This document shows positions 1 to 5,528 of a stretch of DNA of 7,285 nucleotides, in pieces. A program made the position numbers and the translations under genes. The stretch covers positions 1 through 7,285 of the forward strand of contig JAGVXR010000062.1 of NCBI GenBank assembly GCA_018303645.1, written 5' to 3'. The stretch's first letter is position 1. Each line of letters begins with the position of its first letter. The notes beneath the pieces are model-generated. The model had not been told where the DNA came from and made no database searches. It was given only the letters and a program-made list of their open reading frames with translations. The DNA is from Candidatus Woesearchaeota archaeon. Lineage in GTDB: Archaea; Nanobdellota; Nanobdellia; Woesearchaeales; GW2011-AR4.

Positions 1-64
1 AAACTTCCCTATAAGCCTTATTCTTACAAGTGCCGTGGTAATCACATTTGGGAATTTTCATCAT
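1..64 (-). CDS. Start of an unrecognised small Cys/His-containing protein, cut by the window edge
   Basis: Only about 21 codons are visible, with no stop, reading leftward off the window. The segment KCDYHGTCKNKAYREV contains a C-x2-H-x2-C arrangement (Cys7, His10, Cys13) that could be the first half of a metal-binding site, but I do not recognise the family. I chose the ATG at 64-62 because a TATA-like box on the minus strand (92-85) lies about 25 bp upstream, the spacing expected for a leaderless archaeal transcript. A longer in-frame start exists at 112-110, but it would lie upstream of the predicted transcription start. The gene is divergent from nrdJ. The archaeal-type codon use (AGG, AAG, ATA) supports real coding, but the evidence is short and no function can be given. 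Confidence 0.5.
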   Translation of the reverse strand, partial: MMKIPKCDYHGTCKNKAYREV

Positions 65-81
65 ATTTGTTAGCAGTTGTT

Positions 82-93
82 TTATATTTAAAG
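82..93 (-). promoter_or_regulatory. TATA-like box of the divergent left-edge gene
   Basis: On the minus strand this reads CTTTAAATATAA. The centre of the TTTAAATA core is about 25 bp before the ATG at 64-62, as expected for an archaeal leaderless promoter. The identical 12-mer occurs on the plus strand at 186-197 in front of nrdJ. Confidence 0.5.
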
Positions 94-185
94 CTTGCTT
101 ACCACTGGACATCTTTGCCCAAACTATTTAAACCCCAAAAACAATCTTATTTTTTTATATAATCTTTATAATCTAAAACCGCAAT

Positions 186-197
186 CTTTAAATATAA
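186..197 (+). promoter_or_regulatory. TATA-like box of the nrdJ promoter
   Basis: The sequence CTTTAAATATAA matches the archaeal TATA-box pattern. A start site about 26 bp past its centre would fall near 216-218, inside the first NrdR-like palindrome. The site is predicted from sequence only. The surrounding DNA is AT-rich (other AT runs lie at 125-132 and 150-175), so the exact element is uncertain. Confidence 0.5.
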
Positions 198-213
198 CCA
201 TCCCTTTGAAAAG

Positions 214-229
214 ACACTACATATAGTGT
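214..229. promoter_or_regulatory. NrdR-like operator, box 1
   Basis: ACACTACATATAGTGT has perfect 6-bp half-sites (ACACTA and TAGTGT) around a 4-bp centre. It matches the bacterial NrdR-box consensus ACACWATATATWGTGT at 15 of 16 positions. NrdR is a zinc-ribbon/ATP-cone repressor of ribonucleotide reductase genes. The box overlaps the predicted nrdJ transcription start, a position suited to repression. No NrdR gene is visible in this window. Confidence 0.72.
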
Positions 230-245
230 ATAGACGACATCTCAA

Positions 246-261
246 CCACTATATATTGTGT
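246..261. promoter_or_regulatory. NrdR-like operator, box 2
   Basis: CCACTATATATTGTGT matches the NrdR consensus ACACWATATATWGTGT at 15 of 16 positions; only the first base differs. Its centre is exactly 32 bp from that of box 1 (16 bp between the boxes). This is about three helical turns, the tandem spacing usually reported for bacterial NrdR sites. The pair is what makes the call convincing, since either box alone could be chance in AT-rich DNA. Confidence 0.72.
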
Positions 262-280
262 TTTCGGCTAAGTAGTAAAA

Positions 281-299
281 CAACGGCATAAATCCGTTG
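281..299 (+). promoter_or_regulatory. Leader hairpin 1 of nrdJ
   Basis: CAACGG (281-286) pairs perfectly with CCGTTG (294-299) around the 7-nt loop CATAAAT. It lies in the predicted 5' untranslated leader. No T-run follows, so it is not an intrinsic terminator. Its function is unknown. Confidence 0.45.
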
Positions 300-307
300 A
301 CACTTTG

Positions 308-324
308 CGGGACATAAAGTCCCG
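308..324 (+). promoter_or_regulatory. Leader hairpin 2 of nrdJ
   Basis: CGGGAC (308-313) pairs with GTCCCG (319-324) around the 5-nt loop ATAAA, nine bases after hairpin 1. The two loops share the string CATAAA. The hairpin is followed by an A-rich stretch leading to the ribosome binding site, not by a T-run. It may be a stabilising or regulatory leader structure. Confidence 0.45.
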
Positions 325-357
325 AGAAAAAAGGCAGAATCAGCGTCTAAAAACAAA

Positions 358-364
358 AAAGGGG
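358..364 (+). promoter_or_regulatory. Ribosome binding site of nrdJ
   Basis: AAAGGGG ends 7 nt before the ATG at 372. It is an imperfect purine-rich Shine-Dalgarno site. It stands out because the other starts in the window (64, 5529, 6179) have no such element and look leaderless, so nrdJ appears to be the only gene here with a leadered, SD-type start. Confidence 0.45.
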
Positions 365-371
365 TTAGAAA

Positions 372-3300
372 ATGGAAACAACAACACAAAGAATCAGGAA
401 AAGGGACGGCACGGTAGTTGTATTTGACCAAAAGGACAGGAAGATTGCCCAGCAGCTGAGCGACAAGGTTATTGAAGAGATTGAAAAACTGGGCAAAACA
501 TCTCCTTCAGTTGAGGAAATACAGGATATTGTTGAAAAGGTCCTTATTGAGCAAGGGCATGCCTCTACAGCAAAAGCTTACATTCTTTACAGGCAGCAAA
601 GGGCTGAAATCAGGAAAGAAAAGCAGCTGGTTCTGGAAAAGGAAGAGATTGACGAGGTTGACAAAAGGTTCGATGTCAACGCATTGAGGGTTTTAAAGGC
701 AAGGTATCTGAGAAAGGATGCAACTGGAAAATTGACAGAAACCCCAAAGCAGCTTTTCACAAGGGTTGCTGTCCATGCGGCTTTGCCTGACTTGTTCTAT
801 GACAAAAGGGTTTTCGATATCGAAAGCAGGCAGCCGGTAAACGAGGCAGAAAGCTTCAGCCCTGTTGCAAATGAAGACAAATACAGCATTGGCAATTACA
901 CCCTTAGCAGGTATCATCTCGAAGCGCTGAAGAGAATGTACGACAGGTTCAACGACAACAAACAAATGTGTGTTTCATGGAGCAAGTTCTTTGACATGAT
1001 TAAGAAAGGTGATTTCAATAATTACGAGAAGAACGTTGACGAATTATACAACTTGATGACTCGCAAGCTTTTCATGCCAAACACTCCTGCAATTGCAAAC
1101 TTCGGCAATCCTTTGGGTATGGGCAGCGCCTGTTTTCATCCAAACCAGCCTATTATGACTGCAGACGGTCCTAGGGAAATTAGAAATATTCATGTGGGTG
1201 ATTTTGTATTAACCCATAAGGGAAGGTTTAGAAGAGTTGAGAAGGTGTATATTCGAAATACAAATTCTTTATACAAAGTAAGCTGCAGCAAACTCCCAAA
1301 GCCTTCCATGCTTGTAACAGAAGAGCATCCCATATTAAGCTATAAGAACAACAGGATTCAATGGATACAGCTTAACATGCTTAATGAAGGAGATTATGTA
1401 GCTTTATCTTATCCTACAGAAACAGAAGACATTGCAGAGATAAAGGTTAGTGATATAGTAAAAAATGCCAATTTGAACGAAAGAGGCGAATGCTCTTATG
1501 AATATAAAGGAGGTAAATTCAATGCATTTGTACACACTACAAAGCCTGTAAAAAATATTATTACTGTTGATTACGAGCTTATGAAGTTATTTGGGTACTA
1601 TCTTTCTGAAGGCTCAATTGCAGACAAGGATTGTGTGAGGTTTACATTTTCGGCCGATGAGGAAAATTATTGCAGAGAAGTTATATCAATAATGGAGAGT
1701 AAATTTGGAGTTTCTGCAGGAGTAGAAAAAACAAATAGCGAAACCAGAAAATGGCTATCGTTAAGATTTCATTCTACAATACTAGCTAATTTCTTTGAAA
1801 ACATTTTAGGCAGAGGGTATAAAAATAAGTCTATACCACAATGGACCATAAAACTGCCCCAGAATAAGCAAAAAGGAATTATGGCTGGTCTGATAAGAGG
1901 AGACGGCACCATATTCAAAAACTCGCATAAAACAAACGCAAAACTTGTGATGTGCAATCAAAATGTAGTTTATGCTTTCTGGCAGATGGCTATGCGCTGC
2001 GGTGTTTTTACTGGTTTAGGGAAAGAGACAATGCCAAGGCTTGGAACAGCCCAGCCTTATAGGTGCACAATAAGCGGAGAAAATGGTCTTTTGCTTATTA
2101 ATGAGTTATTTGACAGGCAGGAAGTTGATAGCGGTTACAAGCCAAATACCATTGTTGCAGATGGCATAACCTTCACAGAAATAGATGAAATATCTAGAGT
2201 AGATTATGTCGGACCTGTATATAATCTTGAGGTTGAAGAAGACCATTCTTATGTTGCAAATATGGTTTCTGTGCATAATTGTTTTGTTTTAGATGTTCCT
2301 GACAGTATAGAAGGCATAATGGAGACTTTGAAAAGCACTGCAATTGTATTCAAGGCAGGCGGCGGAATGGGATACAATTTCAGCAAATTAAGGCCGGAAG
2401 GAGACTTTGTAAGCTCAACAGGAGGGGTAGCCTCAGGGCCATTGAGCTTCATGCGGTTGTTTGACACAATGACAGAAGTGATTAAGCAGGGCGGCATAAG
2501 GAGAGGCGCAAATATGGGTATTCTTAACAGCAATCATCCTGACATTGAAAAGTTTATAACAGCAAAGGACGGCAACAAGGCATTGAGAAATTTCAATATA
2601 AGCGTATTGATAATGGCTGACTTTTGGGACCATTATGACAAGAACGAGCCATATCCATTGGTTAATCCAAAAGACGGCAAGGTTGTAAAGTATGTAAATC
2701 CAAGAGTGCTGTTTGACAAGATTGTCTACCAGGCATGGGAATCAGCAGAGCCCGGAGTCATCTTTTTTGACAAGGTTAATGAGTACAATCCCTTTTTGGA
2801 GCATTTGGGCCCGATTGTGACTACGAATCCTTGTGTTGCTGGAAATACCCTTGTATCCACGGAAAATGGTTTGGAAAGGATAGACTCAATTAAAACTAAA
2901 CAAATAGTTGTTGACGCAAGGACGGAAACAAGTGGGAAAAACCTATTGATGCTGCAAAAAGGCTGCAAGGAAGTAGAAGCATTGCAAGTACTGAAAACGG
3001 GGGTTAAAGACACTTATAAGCTTGTAACAAAATCTGGCTACGAGCTTGTTGCGACAGCAGACCATAAAGTGCTTACTGACAATGGATGGAAACAGATATG
3101 TGAATTGACACAAGATGATTCTGTATTTTTGCAGTCAGGACATGGCAATTTTAACAAGGACTCAAAACTTCAATTTGAAGTAAATAATTTTGTAACTGGA
3201 GAGAATGGAAGAACTTATAAGTTAAATCTTCCAAAAGAATGGAGCAAAGAGCTTGGACTAGTCCTTGGATGGCTAACAGGAGATGGCTGGCTGAGTGAAA

Positions 3301-5192
3301 AATACAACTCAATGGGGTTTGTTTTTGCTCCGGAAGACAACGAAATAAAAGATATATTAAAACCAATTTTTGAAAATTACTGCAGTAGGCAAATGAAAGA
3401 GCAGATTTACCAAAATGGTTGCATACAAATAAGAAGTTCAAGCAAGAGCGTGATTGAATTCTTCAAGAATTTGGGGGTTAGAGAAGAGAAGTGCGTACCC
3501 CAACACCTGTTCACAGCAACAGAAGACGCAGTCATTGGTTTCTTGCAGGGGCTTTTCAGCGCAGATGGCACGATTGGGCTGGGCAGTAAAAGCAGAAACT
3601 ACATAAGGCTGAATTCTAGCTCTATAAAGCTTTTGAAAGATGTCCAATTGCTGTTGCTAAACATGGGAATAAGAAGCTCAATCTACAACCGCTCGACAAA
3701 GCCGAAAGAATTTAAATATACAAACAGCAAGGGAGAACTTGTTATTTATACTACATCTGGCACAAATTACGAGCTTAACATAAGCAAAGAGAACGTTCCA
3801 AGGTTCTTGGAAAAAATAGGTTTCTTGCACAGCAAATTCAAGGAGAAAGCCCTTAAATTAAGCAAATTTGAGTTTTATGAGGAGCACTTCCTTGATAGTG
3901 TAAAGTCTGTAGCATACTTCGGCAAGCAGGAAGTTTATGACATAACAGAGCCAGCAACTCATTCATTTATAGCAAATGGTGTTGTTGTGCATAATTGCGG
4001 CGAAGTTTTATTGTACCCAAACGAGCCATGCAACCTAGGCTCAATCAATGTGTGGGCTTTTGCAAGGACTGACGATGACGGAAACAATTATGTTGACTGG
4101 GAAAGCTTAAAGACTGTTGTAAAAAGCTGCACAAGGTTCCTTGACAATGTGATTGATGTCAATAACTTCCCGCTGAAAGCGATTGAGGAGATGAGCCTAG
4201 CCACAAGAAAAGTTGGATTGGGAGTAATGGGTGTTGGCGACCTGCTTTACGAGCTTAGGCTGCCTTATAATACAGAGGAAGGCAGGAAATTCATGGAGCA
4301 ATTGATGGAATTTATAGCTTATTGGAGCAAGGTTGAGAGCATTGAGCTTGCAAAAGCAAGGGGCAATCTGCCTTATTACAGCAAGAGCTTTTACAAGGAC
4401 GGAAGGCTTCCGATAAGGGGAGCTTACCTCAAGGACGAGCAGCACTTTGACTGGGACAAGCTCGCTGAAGATATAAAAAAATACGGCATAAGGAACGGCT
4501 ACACAACAATAATTGCCCCTACTGGCAGCATCTCAATGATTGCAGGCTGCTCTTCAGGAATGGAGCCGGTTTATTCTCTTGTGTTTGAAAAGAATGTGAA
4601 GGTTGGGAGCTTTTACTATGTTGACCCTGCTGCTGAAAAAGTGCTAAGGGAAGAAGGGCTGTACAATGACAGGCTGATGGAAGACATCAACGAGCACAAA
4701 GGCAGCATACAGATGATTGAGTACGTGCCTGAAAATATAAGAAGGGCGCTTGTGACAGCAATGGACATCACTCCAGAAGAGCACATAATGGCCCTTGCTT
4801 CATTCCAGAAATGGGTTGACTCAAGCATTTCAAAAACAAACAACTTCCCTGCAGACGCAACCCTTGAGCACATGAGGGACAGCTACATTTTGGCTTACAA
4901 GCTCGGATGCAAGGATGTAACTGTCTTCAGGGATTCCAGCATAAAGGACCAGGTTTTAGTTGCCCCAAAAGCAAAGGAGAAAAAAGAAGAATCCAAAATA
5001 GAAGTTGACATAAAGCCTGAAATGAAAAAAACGATAAAGGAGTCAGAAAGCGGACTGGTTTTTGCAGGGAATGGCAGCGAAAAGCCAATGTCAAAAATCA
5101 CAATTAAGAACTGCCCGGAATGCGGCACAAAAGTTGAATTGAAGGAAGGCTGTCTGCACTGCCCGAGCTGCGGCTGGGGCTTGTGTATGTAA
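372..5192 (+). CDS. nrdJ: Adenosylcobalamin-dependent (class II) ribonucleoside-diphosphate/triphosphate reductase with two inteins
   Basis: Reduces ribonucleotides to deoxyribonucleotides for DNA synthesis in the cytoplasm, using adenosylcobalamin to generate a thiyl radical. The precursor is 1606 residues; removing inteins 254-636 and 821-1208 leaves 835, a normal length for an ATP-cone NrdJ. Residues about 3-95 form the ATP-cone allosteric domain (RIRKRDGTVVVFD onward). The catalytic barrel shows SA/CFVLDVPDS (redox Cys637), TNP/CGE (Asn819, thiyl-radical Cys1209, Glu1211), EPCNLGSIN (second redox Cys1220), and the substrate loop APTGSISMIAG. A charged Lys/Glu linker near 1540-1570 precedes a C-terminal Cys-rich tail (Cys1581, 1584, 1594, 1597, 1600, 1605), typical of NrdJ for re-reducing the active site and possibly metal-binding. 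The ATG at 372 is supported by the complete ATP cone and an SD-like AAAGGGG. Arginine is mostly AGG in exteins (14 AGG to 3 AGA in the first 253 residues). Regulation by the upstream NrdR-like boxes is likely. cobO, for its cofactor, lies downstream. Confidence 0.96.
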   Translation: METTTQRIRKRDGTVVVFDQKDRKIAQQLSDKVIEEIEKLGKTSPSVEEIQDIVEKVLIEQGHASTAKAYILYRQQRAEIRKEKQLVLEKEEIDEVDKRFDVNALRVLKARYLRKDATGKLTETPKQLFTRVAVHAALPDLFYDKRVFDIESRQPVNEAESFSPVANEDKYSIGNYTLSRYHLEALKRMYDRFNDNKQMCVSWSKFFDMIKKGDFNNYEKNVDELYNLMTRKLFMPNTPAIANFGNPLGMGSACFHPNQPIMTADGPREIRNIHVGDFVLTHKGRFRRVEKVYIRNTNSLYKVSCSKLPKPSMLVTEEHPILSYKNNRIQWIQLNMLNEGDYVALSYPTETEDIAEIKVSDIVKNANLNERGECSYEYKGGKFNAFVHTTKPVKNIITVDYELMKLFGYYLSEGSIADKDCVRFTFSADEENYCREVISIMESKFGVSAGVEKTNSETRKWLSLRFHSTILANFFENILGRGYKNKSIPQWTIKLPQNKQKGIMAGLIRGDGTIFKNSHKTNAKLVMCNQNVVYAFWQMAMRCGVFTGLGKETMPRLGTAQPYRCTISGENGLLLINELFDRQEVDSGYKPNTIVADGITFTEIDEISRVDYVGPVYNLEVEEDHSYVANMVSVHNCFVLDVPDSIEGIMETLKSTAIVFKAGGGMGYNFSKLRPEGDFVSSTGGVASGPLSFMRLFDTMTEVIKQGGIRRGANMGILNSNHPDIEKFITAKDGNKALRNFNISVLIMADFWDHYDKNEPYPLVNPKDGKVVKYVNPRVLFDKIVYQAWESAEPGVIFFDKVNEYNPFLEHLGPIVTTNPCVAGNTLVSTENGLERIDSIKTKQIVVDARTETSGKNLLMLQKGCKEVEALQVLKTGVKDTYKLVTKSGYELVATADHKVLTDNGWKQICELTQDDSVFLQSGHGNFNKDSKLQFEVNNFVTGENGRTYKLNLPKEWSKELGLVLGWLTGDGWLSEKYNSMGFVFAPEDNEIKDILKPIFENYCSRQMKEQIYQNGCIQIRSSSKSVIEFFKNLGVREEKCVPQHLFTATEDAVIGFLQGLFSADGTIGLGSKSRNYIRLNSSSIKLLKDVQLLLLNMGIRSSIYNRSTKPKEFKYTNSKGELVIYTTSGTNYELNISKENVPRFLEKIGFLHSKFKEKALKLSKFEFYEEHFLDSVKSVAYFGKQEVYDITEPATHSFIANGVVVHNCGEVLLYPNEPCNLGSINVWAFARTDDDGNNYVDWESLKTVVKSCTRFLDNVIDVNNFPLKAIEEMSLATRKVGLGVMGVGDLLYELRLPYNTEEGRKFMEQLMEFIAYWSKVESIELAKARGNLPYYSKSFYKDGRLPIRGAYLKDEQHFDWDKLAEDIKKYGIRNGYTTIIAPTGSISMIAGCSSGMEPVYSLVFEKNVKVGSFYYVDPAAEKVLREEGLYNDRLMEDINEHKGSIQMIEYVPENIRRALVTAMDITPEEHIMALASFQKWVDSSISKTNNFPADATLEHMRDSYILAYKLGCKDVTVFRDSSIKDQVLVAPKAKEKKEESKIEVDIKPEMKKTIKESESGLVFAGNGSEKPMSKITIKNCPECGTKVELKEGCLHCPSCGWGLCM
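1131..2279 (+). mobile_element. Intein 1 in NrdJ with LAGLIDADG homing endonuclease
   Basis: A 383-residue in-frame protein intron (precursor residues 254-636) that should excise itself and join GMGSA to CFVLDVPDS. It begins with the nucleophile Cys254 (CFHPNQPIMTADG, block A). It has a block B T-x-x-H motif (TEEH, 316-319) and ends with block F/G DHSYVANMVSVHN, giving the penultimate His and terminal Asn, followed by Cys637 as the +1 residue. Between them are two dodecapeptide motifs of a LAGLIDADG endonuclease, LFGYYLSEG (406-414) and AGLIRGDGT (505-513). Each retains an acidic residue (Glu413, Asp511), so the endonuclease may be active. Arginine codons here are 10 AGA, 7 AGG and 2 CGN, unlike the AGG-dominated exteins, which suggests later arrival. 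Splicing and cleavage activity are inferred from motifs only. Confidence 0.95.
2832..3995 (+). mobile_element. Intein 2 in NrdJ with LAGLIDADG homing endonuclease
   Basis: A 388-residue in-frame intein (precursor residues 821-1208) whose removal joins TTNP to CGEVLLYPNEPCNLGS. It begins CVAGNTLVSTENG (Cys821) and has block B TADH (895-898). It ends DITEPATHSFIANGVVVHN, with His and Asn last, followed by Cys1209. The endonuclease motifs LGWLTGDG (965-972) and QGLFSADGT (1059-1067) both keep their aspartates (Asp971, Asp1065), so it appears full-length and potentially active. It interrupts the conserved NPCGE motif, so its +1 splicing nucleophile is the residue expected to carry the catalytic thiyl radical. 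It differs from intein 1 through most of its length and is probably not a recent duplicate. Inteins at conserved RNR active sites are known from other archaea such as Pyrococcus. Confidence 0.95.
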
Positions 5193-5198
5193 ATTAAT

Positions 5199-5218
5199 TC
5201 TTGTTTTATTTTTTATTT
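5199..5218 (+). terminator. T-rich transcription termination region after nrdJ
   Basis: Beginning seven bases past the nrdJ stop codon, 15 of 20 bases are T, including a run of six. Archaeal RNA polymerase commonly terminates at such oligo-T stretches without a hairpin. I see no strong stem in front of it. Confidence 0.5.
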
Positions 5219-5345
5219 AAACACCAAAAAAGGGATGCTATTTTGTTGGATATAACAGCCAATAGATGGGGTTATGAAGTTTAAAATAATAGTTTCACAT
5301 CGGCAGAACAAATAAAAATTCAATCACGTCGCTTCCCAACATCTG
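5219..5345. other. Intergenic stretch without a supportable gene
   Basis: No convincing open reading frame, RNA gene or strong repeat is visible. A TATA-like TTTAAAAT lies at 5280-5287 and a weak 5-bp inverted repeat at 5252-5256/5271-5275. Neither leads to an obvious coding start, and both could be chance in AT-rich DNA. Confidence 0.5.
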
Positions 5346-5356
5346 TTTAAGTATAA
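5346..5356 (+). promoter_or_regulatory. TATA-like box before the small gene remnant
   Basis: TTTAAGTATAA is centred about 27-29 bp before the ATG at 5379, the spacing of a leaderless archaeal promoter. It supports the idea that the remnant was once an expressed gene, and it may now help drive cobO. Confidence 0.35.
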
Positions 5357-5378
5357 TGGGAACCCAGCTCAGGACAGA

Positions 5379-5505
5379 ATGCCTGACTACGCCAAATAAA
5401 TAGGCGAGGCGGAGAGGCTGTTGAAGGAAAACAATTACAAAAACATTTGTTGCCTTTGCCGCCGAGCACAAGATTTCGCCGAAGGCGGATTGAAAAAATT
5501 AAAAC
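5379..5505 (+). pseudogene. Decayed small helical-protein gene remnant
   Basis: From the ATG at 5379 the frame reads MPDYAK, then a TAA stop (5397-5399), then continues without stops as IGEAERLLKENNYKN followed by a Cys- and Arg-rich helix (CCLCRRAQDFAEGGLKKLK). The heptad-like pattern A-x2-LL-x4-Y-x-N and RAQDFAEGGL resembles the helical repeats of archaeal HEPN- or TPR-like small proteins. The match is too short to name a family. The same frame stays open through 5506-5528 into cobO with no stop between. A TTG at 5421 could in principle start a 36-residue extension of CobO, but this segment is unlike CobO N-termini. I therefore read it as the front of a truncated, stop-interrupted gene. A sequencing error at the TAA would be the alternative. 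Confidence 0.4.
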
Positions 5506-5528
5506 AAAATAAACAAATTTCAAATAAA

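Noticed and set aside
64..112. Longer start (ATG at 112-110) for the left-edge minus-strand gene
   Set aside because: It is in frame, but it lies upstream of the transcription start predicted from the TATA-like box at 92-85. The ATG at 64 has the expected leaderless spacing.
281..324. Intrinsic terminator or attenuator
   Set aside because: Neither hairpin is followed by a T-run, and A-rich sequence follows the second.
217..371. Canonical cobalamin riboswitch in the nrdJ leader
   Set aside because: The two hairpins are small and I find no B12-box-like sequence or the multi-branched core of a cobalamin riboswitch.
1769..1957. Minus-strand open frames inside nrdJ and its inteins (this and about ten similar ones)
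   Set aside because: They are antisense shadows of a confidently identified coding sequence, with no start signals or recognisable motifs.
1131..3995. Intein 2 as a recent duplicate of intein 1
   Set aside because: Only the conserved splicing and endonuclease motifs agree. The 12 bases TGTGCATAATTG shared at both C-terminal junctions are explained by the conserved VHNC coding.
5421..5528. TTG start at 5421 giving a 230-residue CobO
   Set aside because: The extra 36 residues do not resemble CobO N-termini, and the ATG at 5529 gives the family's normal length and P-loop position. The upstream part looks like a separate decayed gene.
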